Notes: generated from the sequence alone by a model not told the origin. Positions 27,041 to 36,952 are shown, numbered from the stretch's first letter. The stretch is 64,000 nt of DNA from Xanthobacter autotrophicus (GCF_029991245.1 NZ_JAIVFO010000001.1:62001-126000); one strand, 5' to 3'. Numbers and translations: made by a program.

Positions 27041-30000
27041 ATGCTCGACATGCCCCGCGACACGGCGGACGGATGGGTCGGCCGCGCCATCGAGCGCGTG
27101 GAGGATGCCGCCCTCCTCACCGGCCGCGGCCGCTATCTGGACGATCTCGGGGTGAAGCCCGGCACGCTCCACATGGCGATCCTGCGCTCCCCCCACCCCC
27201 ACGCGGACATCATCGCCATCGACACCTCGACGGCGCAGGCGCTGCCCGGTGTCGCCGCCGTGCTCACGGGGGCGGACATCGCGCGCCTCACCACCTCGTT
27301 GGTGGTGGGGGTGAAGGCGCCGGTGCAGTGCTGGCCCATGGCGGTGGAGCGCGTGCGCTTCGTCGGCGAGCCGGTGGCGCTGGTGGTCGCAGAGGATCGC
27401 TATGTGGCCGAGGACGCCCTCGACCTCATCGAGGTCAGCTACCGCAGCCGCCACGCCGTGGTGGATCCGCTGGCGGCGCTGGACGAGGGCGCGCCGCTGC
27501 TGCACGAGGGCTTCCCGCGCAACCTCGCCTCCGACCGTAGCTTCCGCTATGGCGACCCGGAGGGTGCGTTCGCGCGGGCCGACCGCCGGGTTGCCATCTC
27601 CATCCTCTATCCGCGAAACTCCTGCACGCCCATAGAGACTTACGGCCTTTTTGCCGAATACGACCCGCACGAGGACGCCTATGATGTCCTCGCCAATTTC
27701 CAGGGGCCGTTCTCCATCCATGCGGTGATCGCGCGGGCGCTGAAGGTGCCCGGCAATCGCCTGCGCCTGCGCACCCCGCGCGACAGCGGCGGCTCCTTCG
27801 GCATCAAGCAGGGCATCTTTCCCTACATCGTGCTCGGCGCGGTGGCGGCGCGGGTGGCGGGAGCACCGGTGAAGTGGATCGAGGACCGGCTGGAGCATCT
27901 GTCGGCCTCGGTCTGCGCCACCAACCGCGCCACCACGCTTGCCGCCGCCGTGACGGCGGACGGGCGCATCACCGCGCTCGATTTCGACCAGGTGGAGGAT
28001 TGCGGCGCCCATCTGCGCGCGCCGGAGCCGGCCACCCTCTACCGCATGCACGGCAACCTCACCGGCGCCTATGACATCCGCAACCTTGCGGTGCGCAACC
28101 GCGTGGTGGTGACCAACAAATGCCCCACCGGCCTCAACCGGGGCTTCGGCGGGCCGCAGGTCTACTTCGCCCTCGAGCGGCTGATGCAGCGCATCGGCGT
28201 GGAACTCGGCCTCGATCCGCTGGAGGTGATCCGCCGCAACCTCATCCCGGCAACGGCCTTCCCCTATCGCACCGCCCCCGGCGCGCTGCTGGATTCCGGC
28301 GACTACCGGGCGACGCTGGAAGCCGGCCTTGCCGCCGGCAGGCTCGACGACCTCATGGCGCGCCGGGACGCCGCCCGCGCCGAGGGCCGGCTCTACGGCA
28401 TCGGCTTTGCGGCGGTGGTGGAGCCCTCGGTCTCCAACATGGGCTATATCGCCACCGTCCTCACGGCGGAGGAACGGCGCAAGGCCGGCCCCAAGAACGG
28501 CGCCCAGGCCACTGCCACCATCGCCATCGATCCGGTGGGCTCGGTGAGCGTGCATGTGGCATCCGTACCCCAGGGCCAGGGCCACCGCACGGTGCTCTCG
28601 CAGGTGGTGGCGGACGTGTTCGGCCTCACCCCGGCCGACATCAAGGTGAATGCGGAGATGGACACGGCGAAGGATGCCTGGTCCATCGCCTCCGGCAATT
28701 ATGCGAGCCGCTTCGCAGCCGCCGTCGCGGGCGCCGCCAGGCTCGCGGCGGACAAGCTGGCCGGGCGCCTCGCCCGCGTCGCAGCGGCCCAGCTCAATGT
28801 CCCGGTGGACGAAATCGTGTTCGCGGGCGGCAAGCTCTGCGCGCGGGACAATCGCGCCAATGCGCTGGCCTTCTCCCGCGTCGCCGCCCTCTCCCACTGG
28901 TCCCCCGGCCAGCTGCCGGACGGCACCGCCGCCACCATCCGCGAGACCGTGTTCTGGACCCCGCCGGAACTCACCGCCGCCGACGACGAAGACCACATCA
29001 ACTCGTCCCTCTGCCACGGCTTCATCTTCGATTATTGCGGCCTCGAGATCGACCGCGACACCGGCGCGGTCCGCATCGACCGCTACGTCACGGCGCATGA
29101 TTGCGGCACCATCCTCCACCCCGGCATGGTGGATGGGCAGATCCGCGGCGGCTTCGCCCATGCGCTCGGCGCGGCTCTGCTGGAAGAATATGCCTACGGC
29201 GCCGACGGCAGCTTCCTGACCGGCACCTTCGCCGACTATCTCGTGCCCACCGCCATGGAAGTGCCCGAGCCGGTCATCGTCCATACGCAGACGCCCTCGC
29301 CCTTCACCCCGCTCGGCGCCAAGGGAGTGGGCGAAGGCAATTGCATGTCCACGCCGGTCTGCCTCGCCAATGCGGTGGCGGACGCCCTTGGCGTCGCCGA
29401 GGTGCGCCTGCCCCTCGCGCCCTCCGTCATCGCTGCCCTGATCCACGGTGCGGAGGCGCCCGCCCCCGCCGGCGCGCGCGCCCTTGCGGCTCCGCATGCC
29501 GGCGGGGCGAAGGGCGAAAAGCTCATGCGCGGCGCCGGCAAGGCCCATGTGCGCGCCGCGCCCGAGGCCATCTGGTCCATGCTGCTGGACCCGCAGACGC
29601 TGGACTCCATCATCCCCGGCGCCCATGGCGTCACCAGGGTCTCGGACACCGAGTTCCGCGCCGACGTGACGCTGGGCATCGGCCCGGTGAAGGGCCGCTA
29701 CAAGGCGCAGGTCGCCCTCTCCGACCTCGACCCGCCGAACGCGGTGACGCTGGGCGGCCGGGTGGACGGGAACCTCGGCTTCGGCGGCGGTTCGGGCCGC
29801 ATCACCCTGACGCCGGATGGCACGGGCGGAACCGACCTCTCCTACACCTACGAGGCCTTCGTGGGCGGCAAGGTGGCGAGCGTGGGCGGGCGCCTGCTGG
29901 ATGGCGCGGCCAAGGTGATCATTGGCCAGTTCTTCGCGGCGCTGGCCCGCAAGGCCGGCGGCGGCGGAGCGGCCACGCCCGGCCTCTTCGCGCGGCTGTT

Positions 30001-30052
30001 CGCAAGGCTCCTGGCCCGGCTTGCCGCGCTGCTGGGAGGGCGCGCGCCATGA
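27041..30052 (+). CDS. Molybdenum hydroxylase large subunit fused to a CoxG-like (SRPBCC) domain
   Basis: A 1003-residue protein, about 200 residues longer than usual CoxL-type subunits (near 800). Residues 1-790 are the xanthine dehydrogenase-family Mo-binding subunit: GRAIERVEDAALLTGRGRY at the start, LNRGFGGPQVYFALERLM near 366 in the active-site loop, QGQGHRTVLSQVVADVFG near 510, and the catalytic-Glu motif GAKGVGEGN near 763. Residues about 828-980 are a CoxG-like SRPBCC domain (GAGKAHVRAAPEAIWSML, then IIPGAHGVTRV). The protein ends in an amphipathic tail rich in FARL/LARL. The loop lacks the AYxCSFR of true CO dehydrogenase, so the substrate is more likely an organic ring or aldehyde. 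The stop overlaps the next gene (ATGA). Confidence 0.92.
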   Translation: MLDMPRDTADGWVGRAIERVEDAALLTGRGRYLDDLGVKPGTLHMAILRSPHPHADIIAIDTSTAQALPGVAAVLTGADIARLTTSLVVGVKAPVQCWPMAVERVRFVGEPVALVVAEDRYVAEDALDLIEVSYRSRHAVVDPLAALDEGAPLLHEGFPRNLASDRSFRYGDPEGAFARADRRVAISILYPRNSCTPIETYGLFAEYDPHEDAYDVLANFQGPFSIHAVIARALKVPGNRLRLRTPRDSGGSFGIKQGIFPYIVLGAVAARVAGAPVKWIEDRLEHLSASVCATNRATTLAAAVTADGRITALDFDQVEDCGAHLRAPEPATLYRMHGNLTGAYDIRNLAVRNRVVVTNKCPTGLNRGFGGPQVYFALERLMQRIGVELGLDPLEVIRRNLIPATAFPYRTAPGALLDSGDYRATLEAGLAAGRLDDLMARRDAARAEGRLYGIGFAAVVEPSVSNMGYIATVLTAEERRKAGPKNGAQATATIAIDPVGSVSVHVASVPQGQGHRTVLSQVVADVFGLTPADIKVNAEMDTAKDAWSIASGNYASRFAAAVAGAARLAADKLAGRLARVAAAQLNVPVDEIVFAGGKLCARDNRANALAFSRVAALSHWSPGQLPDGTAATIRETVFWTPPELTAADDEDHINSSLCHGFIFDYCGLEIDRDTGAVRIDRYVTAHDCGTILHPGMVDGQIRGGFAHALGAALLEEYAYGADGSFLTGTFADYLVPTAMEVPEPVIVHTQTPSPFTPLGAKGVGEGNCMSTPVCLANAVADALGVAEVRLPLAPSVIAALIHGAEAPAPAGARALAAPHAGGAKGEKLMRGAGKAHVRAAPEAIWSMLLDPQTLDSIIPGAHGVTRVSDTEFRADVTLGIGPVKGRYKAQVALSDLDPPNAVTLGGRVDGNLGFGGGSGRITLTPDGTGGTDLSYTYEAFVGGKVASVGGRLLDGAAKVIIGQFFAALARKAGGGGAATPGLFARLFARLLARLAALLGGRAP

Positions 30053-30873
30053 AGCCCGCATCCTTCGGTTATGTGCGCGCCGACAGCCTGGACGAGGCGT
30101 TGGGCGTGCTGGGGAACGAGGGCGCGGAGGCCCGCGTCCTCGCCGGCGGGCAATCCTTCATGGCCATGCTGAACATGCGCCTCGCCCGGCCCAGGGTGAT
30201 CATCGACATCATGCGCGTGCCGGCCCTCGCGGAACTGGCGCAGCGCAAGGACGAACTGGTGGTGGGCGCCGGGGTGCGGCAGGCGCGGCTGCTCGCCATG
30301 CCGGGACTTGAGCGCACCCTGCCGCTGGTGGCGCAGGCCCTGCCCTTCACCGGCCATGTCCAGACCCGCAGCCGCGGCACCGTGTGCGGCTCCATCGCCC
30401 ATGCCGACCCCAGCGCCGAGCTGCCGCTGTGCCTGGTGGCGCTGAAGGGCCATGTGCACCTGCGTGCCGCCAAGAGCCGGCGGAAAGTGGCGGCGGCGGA
30501 GTTCTTCACCGGCATGATGGCCACGGCAAAGGCCGACGACGAGATGATCGAGGCGGTCTCCTTCCCGGTGGCGAACGGGGAAGGCACCGCCTTCCGCGAG
30601 ATCGCCCGACGCCATGGCGACTTCGCCATCGTCGCCTGCGCCGCCCTTGTCTCGGACCACGGCATCCGCCTCGCCGTGGGCGGGGTCGCCGACACGGCGG
30701 TGGCGCGCGACTGGCCGCATCTGGAGGGCACCGCCCTCGACGATGCGCTCAACGCCTTCGCCTACGAGCTGGACGCCCGCGACGACGTGCATGCGAGCGC
30801 GCGCTACCGCCGCGAGCTGGTGCGCCGCATCGGCCGTTCCACCATCGAGGAGGCCGCACGATGCCGCGCCTGA
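30049..30873 (+). CDS. Molybdenum hydroxylase FAD-binding (medium) subunit
   Basis: A 274-residue CoxM-type subunit. It has the two FAD-contact motifs AGGQSFMAMLNMRLA (near residue 32) and TVCGSIAHADPSAELP (near 110). It passes electrons from the iron-sulphur subunit to the final acceptor. Its ATG overlaps the stop of the large-subunit gene and its 3' end overlaps the small-subunit gene by 13 bases, so all three subunits are co-translated. Confidence 0.92.
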   Translation: MKPASFGYVRADSLDEALGVLGNEGAEARVLAGGQSFMAMLNMRLARPRVIIDIMRVPALAELAQRKDELVVGAGVRQARLLAMPGLERTLPLVAQALPFTGHVQTRSRGTVCGSIAHADPSAELPLCLVALKGHVHLRAAKSRRKVAAAEFFTGMMATAKADDEMIEAVSFPVANGEGTAFREIARRHGDFAIVACAALVSDHGIRLAVGGVADTAVARDWPHLEGTALDDALNAFAYELDARDDVHASARYRRELVRRIGRSTIEEAARCRA

Positions 30874-31379
30874 GCGCCGACGCGCGCCACCTGGTGGCGT
30901 TCACCCTCAACGGCCGGCCGGTGAAGGGCCTCGCCAGCCCGCGCATCCTGCTGTCGGATTTCCTGCGCCACGAGATCGGAGCCACCGGCACCCATGTGGG
31001 CTGCGAGCACGGCGTGTGCGGCGCCTGCACCATCGAGGTGGACGGCATGCTCACCCGCGCCTGCCTGACGCTGGCGGTGCAGGTGGACGGCTCGACCCTG
31101 CGCACCGTGGAGGGCCTCGCCCCGGCGCCAGACCGGCTCTCAATCCTCCAGGCCGCCTTCCGGCGCCATCACGCCCTGCAATGCGGCTTCTGCACCGCCG
31201 GCATCCTCATGTCGCTGGACGCCTTCCTGCGGGAGACGCCGGAGCCGGACGAAGCGCAAGTGCGCGACCTGCTCTCCGGCCATCTGTGCCGCTGCACCGG
31301 CTACACGCCCATCGTCCGCGCCGCCCTGGAGGCGGCGGCGGACCTGCGAAAGACCACAAGGGAAACCGCCCATGCTTGA
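30861..31379 (+). CDS. Molybdenum hydroxylase 2Fe-2S (small) subunit
   Basis: A 172-residue CoxS-type subunit with two [2Fe-2S] clusters: the plant-ferredoxin type in [16 protein letters not shown] (near residue 48, fourth Cys in TRACLTL) and the helical one in CGFCTAGI with [11 protein letters not shown] (near 112 and 144). It moves electrons from the molybdenum centre to FAD. The ATG lies within the end of the FAD-subunit gene and its stop overlaps the ligase gene by 8 bases, which ties the ligase to the hydroxylase operon. Confidence 0.93.
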   Translation: MPRLSADARHLVAFTLNGRPVKGLASPRILLSDFLRHEIGATGTHVGCEHGVCGACTIEVDGMLTRACLTLAVQVDGSTLRTVEGLAPAPDRLSILQAAFRRHHALQCGFCTAGILMSLDAFLRETPEPDEAQVRDLLSGHLCRCTGYTPIVRAALEAAADLRKTTRETAHA

Positions 31380-32919
31380 TCTCGGCACCAGCTTCCTCGC
31401 CAGCGTGGCGCGCGATCCCGGCGCCATCGCGGTGGTGGACGGGGACCTTCGGCTCACCTACCGCGCGTGGCTCGGCCGGATCGGGGCACTCGTGGCCTCG
31501 TTCGACCGGCTGGGCCTCAAGCCCGGCGACCACCTCGTCAGCGTGCTCCAGAACCGCTGGGAGGCGGCGACGCTGCACTGGGCCTGCCAGTTCGCCGGGC
31601 TGGTCATCACCCCCGTCAACTGGCGCGCCAAGGGCGACGAGATCGATTTCTGCATCGAGAATGCCGAGGCAAAAGCCCTGGTGTTCGAGGAGGTGTCCGC
31701 CGATGCGGCGCGGGAGAGCCGCCTTGCCGGCACCCTGGCGCGCATCGCCGTCGGCACCACGAGGACGGACGGGGCCATCGCGTTCGCGGAGCTGGTGGCG
31801 GGCGATGGCGCAGAACCCGAGGCCCGGGTGGGCGCGGATGCCTGGTCCATCATGCTCTACACCTCCGGCACCACGTCGCGCCCCAAGGGGGTGCCGCGCC
31901 GCCACCGGGCGGAGCGCGCCGCCGCCGTCGCCCATGTGGCGCAGAACCTCTATCGCCGGGGCGAGGTGACGCTGGGCGTCATGCCGCTCTACCACACCAT
32001 GGGGGTGCGCTCGCTCATCGCCATGTCGCTCATCGGCGGCACCTTCGTGTGCCTGCCGCGCTACGACACCCGGACCGCCCTCGCCCTCATCGCACGCGAG
32101 CGCATCACCAACCTCTATCTGGTCCCGACCCTCTACCACGACCTCGTCCAAGATCCTGCCTTCGCCGGCACGGACGTGACAAGCGTGCGCAAGCTCGGCT
32201 TTGCCGGCGCCTCCATGACCGACGGGCTGCTCAGGAAGCTCGACGCGGCATTCCACCCCGAATTGTTCGTGAACCATTACGGCTCCTCGGAAATCTACAC
32301 CTTCAGCATCGACCAGAAGGCGGTCCGCAAGCCGGGTTCCGCCGGGCGGGCCGGCATCAACCAGATGGTGCGCGTGGTGCGCCTCGGTGCCCGCGGGCCG
32401 GACGAATGCGCCGCGCCGGGCGAGGAAGGCGAGATCATCGCGCTGCTCGCCGGCGACGAGGCCTTCGAGGGCTACTGGCGCCGGCCCGAGGCCGACGCCA
32501 AGGCCCTGCGCGAGGGCTGGTACTTCACCGGCGACACCGGCTTCGTCGATGCCGACGGCGATCTCTTCGTCACCGGCCGGGTGGACGACATGATCATCAC
32601 CGGCGGCGAGAACGTCTCGCCGGTGGAGATCGAGAGCTGCCTGTCGCTGCATCCCGCCGTGTCCGAGGTGGCGGTGGTGGGCCTGCCCGACGAGAAGTGG
32701 GGCAAGATCGTCGTCGCCTTCATCAAGCGCAAGGCCGAGGTGGAGACCGACGAACTCGACCGCTACTGCCGCGAATCCGGCCTTGCCAACTTCAAGCGGC
32801 CGCGCCGCTTCGTGTTCGTCGCGGACATCCCAAAATCGCCCGTGGGCAAGCTGCTGCGCCGCCATCTGGTGGCCGGCGAGTACACGCCCGAGGCCGGTTC
32901 CGAACGGGGCGCCGCATGA
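31372..32919 (+). CDS. Acyl-CoA synthetase (aryl-CoA ligase-like, AMP-binding)
   Basis: A 515-residue adenylate-forming ligase. It contains the phosphate loop YTSGTTSRPKGVP (near residue 162), NHYGSSEIYTF (near 302), FTGDTGFVDADGDLFVTGR (near 385) and the catalytic lysine region PKSPVGKLLRRHL near the C-terminus. The length fits benzoate/4-chlorobenzoate/cyclohexanecarboxylate-type ligases better than long-chain ones. It overlaps the hydroxylase small subunit and precedes a crotonase, so it probably makes the CoA thioester that the crotonase uses, or that the hydroxylase acts on. Confidence 0.88.
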   Translation: MLDLGTSFLASVARDPGAIAVVDGDLRLTYRAWLGRIGALVASFDRLGLKPGDHLVSVLQNRWEAATLHWACQFAGLVITPVNWRAKGDEIDFCIENAEAKALVFEEVSADAARESRLAGTLARIAVGTTRTDGAIAFAELVAGDGAEPEARVGADAWSIMLYTSGTTSRPKGVPRRHRAERAAAVAHVAQNLYRRGEVTLGVMPLYHTMGVRSLIAMSLIGGTFVCLPRYDTRTALALIARERITNLYLVPTLYHDLVQDPAFAGTDVTSVRKLGFAGASMTDGLLRKLDAAFHPELFVNHYGSSEIYTFSIDQKAVRKPGSAGRAGINQMVRVVRLGARGPDECAAPGEEGEIIALLAGDEAFEGYWRRPEADAKALREGWYFTGDTGFVDADGDLFVTGRVDDMIITGGENVSPVEIESCLSLHPAVSEVAVVGLPDEKWGKIVVAFIKRKAEVETDELDRYCRESGLANFKRPRRFVFVADIPKSPVGKLLRRHLVAGEYTPEAGSERGAA

Positions 32920-32981
32920 CCGGCCGCGCGATCGGCCCCTCGCCCCGCCCCTCCCCCCATTTCGATAGCCAGGAGACCAGC

Positions 32982-33788
32982 ATGCCTTCCGTGATGACCT
33001 TCGCCGATCCCCGCCTCGCGGCCCTGGACGGCTTCCGCGTCGAGATCGACGAGGCGGCCGCGCGCGCCGACATCGTCCTCGACCGCCCGCCCTTCAACAT
33101 CGTCGCCATGCCCCAGCGCGACCAGTTGCGCCTGGTGTTCGAGGCGCTGGACGAAGATGTGCGCGTGCGGGTCATCGTGGTGCGCGCCATCGGCGAGCAT
33201 TTCTCCTCCGGCGGCAACATCAAGGGCTTCATGGAGGCGACCCCCGAGCACGTCTCGAAGCTGGCCTGGAACATCGCCGCCCCCGCCCGCGCCGCCAAGC
33301 CGGTGATCGCGGCCAATCGCGGCTATTGCTTCGGCGTCGGCTTCGAGCTGTCGCTGGCCTGCGATTTCCGCATCGTCACCGACACCACCCAATACGCCCT
33401 ACCCGAGCAGAAGCTGGGCCAGATCCCCGGCTCCGGCGGCTCGGCGCGGCTGCAGAAGATGGTGGGCATTACCCGCACCAAGGACATCGTGATGCGCTCC
33501 AAGCGCATTTCCGCCCAGCAGGCCCTCGACTGGGGCATCGCCACCGAGAAGGTGGCCGACGCCGACCTGGAAACGGCCACCGACGCGCTGGTGGCGGAGC
33601 TGGTCGCCTTCTCCCCCATCGCCCAGCGCACCGCGAAGAAGCTGCTCAACGACACCGAGGACAGCCCCCTCACCATCGCCATCGAGCTGGAAGGCCACTG
33701 CTACAGCCGGCTGCGGCAATCCCACGACTTCAAGGAAGGCGTCGAGGCCTTCCACGAGAAGCGCAAGCCCGCCTTCACCGGCCTCTGA
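32982..33788 (+). CDS. Enoyl-CoA hydratase/isomerase family protein (crotonase)
   Basis: A 268-residue crotonase. The oxyanion-hole segment HFSSGGNIKGFM (near residue 71) and GYCFGVGFELSLACDFRI (near 108) are present, and both typical hydratase glutamates are kept, in GFEL and in LPEQKLGQIPGSGG. The fold also hosts ring-opening hydrolases and aryl-CoA lyases, so hydration is not certain. It follows the aryl-CoA ligase by 62 bases. ATG 32982 has AGGAG 12 bases upstream; the long frame before it is a shadow of the ligase gene. Confidence 0.9.
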   Translation: MPSVMTFADPRLAALDGFRVEIDEAAARADIVLDRPPFNIVAMPQRDQLRLVFEALDEDVRVRVIVVRAIGEHFSSGGNIKGFMEATPEHVSKLAWNIAAPARAAKPVIAANRGYCFGVGFELSLACDFRIVTDTTQYALPEQKLGQIPGSGGSARLQKMVGITRTKDIVMRSKRISAQQALDWGIATEKVADADLETATDALVAELVAFSPIAQRTAKKLLNDTEDSPLTIAIELEGHCYSRLRQSHDFKEGVEAFHEKRKPAFTGL

Positions 33789-33821
33789 GCCAAAAGAAAA
33801 TCCCTCAAGGAGGAAACCAAG

Positions 33822-35162
33822 ATGGCCACAAGTGATGTCCCCGCAGCCCAGGCGCCCGGAACGCCCGCCGTCATGGAAGTAAGCACAAGGCAGAGGACGA
33901 GCGCGATCATCGCCTCGGTCCTCGGCTGGTCCCTCGACCTGTTCGACCTGTTCATCCTGCTCTATGTGGCGCCCGTGGTGGGGCAGCTGTTCTTCCCCTC
34001 CTCCCATCCCACCTGGTCGCTGGCGGCGGTCTACGCCTCCTTCGCGGTGACGCTGCTGATGCGGCCCATCGGCTCGGCGATCTTCGGCCACTACGCGGAC
34101 GTGCACGGCCGCAAGGGCGCCATGCTGGTGGCCATCGTGGGCGTGGGAGTCGCCACCGCCGCGTTCGGCCTGTTGCCTACCATCCACCAGGTGGGGGCGA
34201 TCGCGCCGGTGCTGTTCATCCTGCTGCGGCTGGTGCAGGGCGTGTTCGTGGGCGGCGTGGTGGCCTCCACCCACACCATCGGCACGGAATCGGTGCCCGC
34301 CAACTGGCGCGGCTTCATGTCGGGCCTGGTGGGTGGCGGCGGCGCGGGCATCGGCGCGCTCTTGGCCTCCTTCGTCTTCCTCGTCACCTCCACCCTGTTC
34401 CCCGGCGAGGCCTTCGCGCAGATGGGATGGCGGGTGATGTTCTTCTCCGGCATCTTCTCCTCCTTCCTCGGCTGGTTCATCTTCCGCAACCTGGAAGAAT
34501 CCCCGTTCTGGAAGGAAGCACAGAAGAAGAAGGCGCAGAAGAAGGGGCAGTCCGCCCCGCTCAGGGAGCTGTTCGCCGGGGGCTACCGCAACGTGCTGCT
34601 GGTGAACCTGTTCATCACCATCGGCGGCGGCGCGGGCTATTACCTCACCTCCGGCTATATGCCCACCTTCCTCAAGCTCATCAACCAGCTGCCGAACACC
34701 ACGTCGTCCTACATCCTGATGGCCTGCTCGCTGGCGGCGCTGGTGGCGGCGGTGCTGGTGGGGACGCTGAGCGACATCATCGGCCGCAAGAAGACGTTCT
34801 TCATCGTGGGCGTGCTCGCCATCGTCCTTCTGCCCACCTTCTACCTGGGCATGGCGAAGACGGGCGATCTGTCCACCATCGTGTTCTATGCCCTTGGCAT
34901 CGCCTTCATCGGCAATGCGGGCTACGCGCCGGTGCTGATCTTCCTCAACGAGCGCTTTCCCACCGCCATGCGGGCCACCGGCACCGGACTGTCGTGGAAC
35001 ATCGGCTTCGCCGTGGGTGGCATGATGCCCACCTTCGTGTCGCTGGCCAGCGCGACGCCCGCCGACATCCCCCTGTCGCTCGCCATCTTCGCCGTCGGCG
35101 TGTTCGCGCTCTACCTCGTCGGCACGCTGATCATACCGGAGACCAAGGGCAATTTCCGCTAA
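33822..35162 (+). CDS. MFS transporter, metabolite:H+ symporter type
   Basis: A 446-residue protein with about 12 hydrophobic segments. It has the MFS loop signatures GHYADVHGRKGAM after helix 2 and GTLSDIIGRKKTF after helix 8, and the SLDLFDLFILLYVAP helix 1 typical of aromatic-acid and organic-acid MHS symporters. AGGAGG 10 bases before the start is a strong ribosome site. Its place within the ligase-crotonase-ThDP-aldehyde dehydrogenase run suggests proton-driven uptake of the pathway substrate, alongside the ABC importers. Confidence 0.9.
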   Translation: MATSDVPAAQAPGTPAVMEVSTRQRTSAIIASVLGWSLDLFDLFILLYVAPVVGQLFFPSSHPTWSLAAVYASFAVTLLMRPIGSAIFGHYADVHGRKGAMLVAIVGVGVATAAFGLLPTIHQVGAIAPVLFILLRLVQGVFVGGVVASTHTIGTESVPANWRGFMSGLVGGGGAGIGALLASFVFLVTSTLFPGEAFAQMGWRVMFFSGIFSSFLGWFIFRNLEESPFWKEAQKKKAQKKGQSAPLRELFAGGYRNVLLVNLFITIGGGAGYYLTSGYMPTFLKLINQLPNTTSSYILMACSLAALVAAVLVGTLSDIIGRKKTFFIVGVLAIVLLPTFYLGMAKTGDLSTIVFYALGIAFIGNAGYAPVLIFLNERFPTAMRATGTGLSWNIGFAVGGMMPTFVSLASATPADIPLSLAIFAVGVFALYLVGTLIIPETKGNFR

Positions 35163-35227
35163 AGTTGAAGCCTGTGCCGGTGTCCCTCATCCGGCGCAGG
35201 CCACCCTTTCCCTTCACGGGCCAGACA

Positions 35228-36952
35228 ATGCAGCATTCCGCGAATATCCGCTCCGGCGGCGAGATCCTGGTGGACGCACTGAAGGTCCACGGCGTCGATA
35301 CCGTCTATTGCCTGCCGGGCGAGAGCTTCCTGCCCGCCATCGATGCCCTCGCCGGTGCCGCTGACAGCATCCGCACCATCGTCACCCGCCACGAGGCGGC
35401 GGCGGCCAACATGGCGGAAGCCTATGGCAAGCTCACCGGGCGGCCCGGGGTGTGCTTCGTCACCCGCGGGCCGGGCGCGAGCCATGCCGCCATCGGCATC
35501 CACACCGCCTCGCAGGATTCCACCCCGCTCATCCTGTTCATCGGGCAGGTGGGTTCCACCATGCGCGGGCGGGAGGCGTGGCAGGAGGTGGACTATCCCG
35601 CCATGTTCGGCGGCATGGCCAAGTGGGTGGTGGAGGTGGACCGGCCGGAGCGCATTCCCGAACTGGTCTCCCGCGCCTTCCATGTGGCCGTCTCCGGCCG
35701 GCCCGGCCCGGTGGTGGTGGCCCTGCCCGAGGACGTGCTGGGGGCCGCAGCTGAAGTCACCGATGCTGAAGCCTTCAAGCGTGTCGCCGCCCATCCCGGT
35801 GCCGACGACCTTGCCCGCCTCGCCGCCATGCTGGAGGCCAGCGAGCGCCCCCTCGTCATCGTCGGCGGCGGCGGCTGGGATGCCAAGGCCTGCCGCGACT
35901 TCCAGCGCTTCGTGGAAGCCTTCGACCTGCCGGTGGCGGCGGCTTTCCGGCGGCAGGACATCCTCGACAACCACCATCCCAATTATGTGGGCCATGCGGG
36001 GCTGGGGCCGAACCCGAAGCTGGTGGCGCGCATCCGCGCCGCCGACCTGATCCTGGCGGTGGGTCCGCGCCTCGGCGAGACCACCACCGCCGGCTACACC
36101 CTGTTCGAGCTGCCGCGCCCGGCGCAGCGCTTCATCCATGTCCATGCCGATCCGCTGGAGCTGGGCCGGGTCTATCAGGCCGACCTGCCCATCAATGCCG
36201 GCCTGCGCGAGTTCGCCGCCGCGGCCGCCGCGCTGAAGCCCAAGGGCCCGGCGGGCTGGCATGCCCCGGCGCCATGGAGCGCCGCGGTGAAGGCCGCCCG
36301 CGCCGACTATCTCGCCGACCAGACGCCGGGCACCATGCCGGGCCGGCTCGATCTCGGCGCGGTGATGATGCATCTGCGGGCGACCCTGCCGCAGGATGCC
36401 ATCCTCACCAACGGCGCCGGCAACTACGCCATCTGGGTCCACAAGTTCCATCGCTATGGCGGCTTCCGCACCCAGCTTGCCCCCACCTCCGGCGCCATGG
36501 GCTACGGCCTGCCGGCCGCCATCGCCGCCAAACTCCTTGAGCCCGCGCGCGACGTGATCTGCTTCGCCGGCGACGGCTGCTTCCAGATGAGCGGGCAGGA
36601 GCTGGCCACCGCCTGCCAGTATGGCGCCGGCGTGGTGGTGATGGTGGTGAACAACGGCATCTACGGCTCCATCCGCATGCACCAGGAGAAGGAATATCCC
36701 GGCCGGGTGTTCGCCACCACGCTGGAGAACCCCGACTTTCCCGCCTTGGCACGGGCCTATGGCGCCTTCGGCGAGCGGGTCGAGGAAACCGCCGCCTTCG
36801 CCGATGCCTTTGCCCGCGCCCGCGCCTTCGCCGCCGAGACCAACAAGCCGGCCCTGCTTGAGCTTGTCATCGATCCCGAGGCCATCACGCCGTCCGCCAC
36901 CCTCACCGGCCTGCGCGAGGCTGCATTGAAGGCCGGCCATGGCAAAACATAA
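35228..36952 (+). CDS. Thiamine-diphosphate-dependent enzyme (acetolactate synthase/benzoylformate decarboxylase-like)
   Basis: A 574-residue ThDP enzyme. The catalytic glutamate is in TRHEAAAANMAEAYGKLTG (near residue 54), and the ThDP-Mg motif runs from CFAGDGCFQMSGQELATA (near 445) to VVNNGIYGSIRMHQEKEYPG (near 475). The three-domain layout fits decarboxylases and carboligases of 2-oxoacids. It overlaps the frame of the aldehyde dehydrogenase leader region, and decarboxylation of a 2-oxoacid to an aldehyde followed by aldehyde oxidation would be a logical sequence. ATG 35228 was chosen just before the conserved GEILVDALKVHGV helix. Confidence 0.88.
   Translation: MQHSANIRSGGEILVDALKVHGVDTVYCLPGESFLPAIDALAGAADSIRTIVTRHEAAAANMAEAYGKLTGRPGVCFVTRGPGASHAAIGIHTASQDSTPLILFIGQVGSTMRGREAWQEVDYPAMFGGMAKWVVEVDRPERIPELVSRAFHVAVSGRPGPVVVALPEDVLGAAAEVTDAEAFKRVAAHPGADDLARLAAMLEASERPLVIVGGGGWDAKACRDFQRFVEAFDLPVAAAFRRQDILDNHHPNYVGHAGLGPNPKLVARIRAADLILAVGPRLGETTTAGYTLFELPRPAQRFIHVHADPLELGRVYQADLPINAGLREFAAAAAALKPKGPAGWHAPAPWSAAVKAARADYLADQTPGTMPGRLDLGAVMMHLRATLPQDAILTNGAGNYAIWVHKFHRYGGFRTQLAPTSGAMGYGLPAAIAAKLLEPARDVICFAGDGCFQMSGQELATACQYGAGVVVMVVNNGIYGSIRMHQEKEYPGRVFATTLENPDFPALARAYGAFGERVEETAAFADAFARARAFAAETNKPALLELVIDPEAITPSATLTGLREAALKAGHGKT

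Noticed and set aside
25943-30061. A 1372-codon minus-strand frame opposite the AraC and molybdenum-hydroxylase genes
   Set aside because: High-GC shadow frame; the translation is rich in His/Gly/Arg/Ala without motifs, and the plus strand encodes complete, recognisable proteins.
27041-31379. True carbon-monoxide dehydrogenase (coxMSL)
   Set aside because: The large subunit lacks the AYxCSFR active-site loop of form I enzymes; the gene order (L-M-S), the fusion to CoxG and the downstream CoA ligase point to a different molybdenum hydroxylase.
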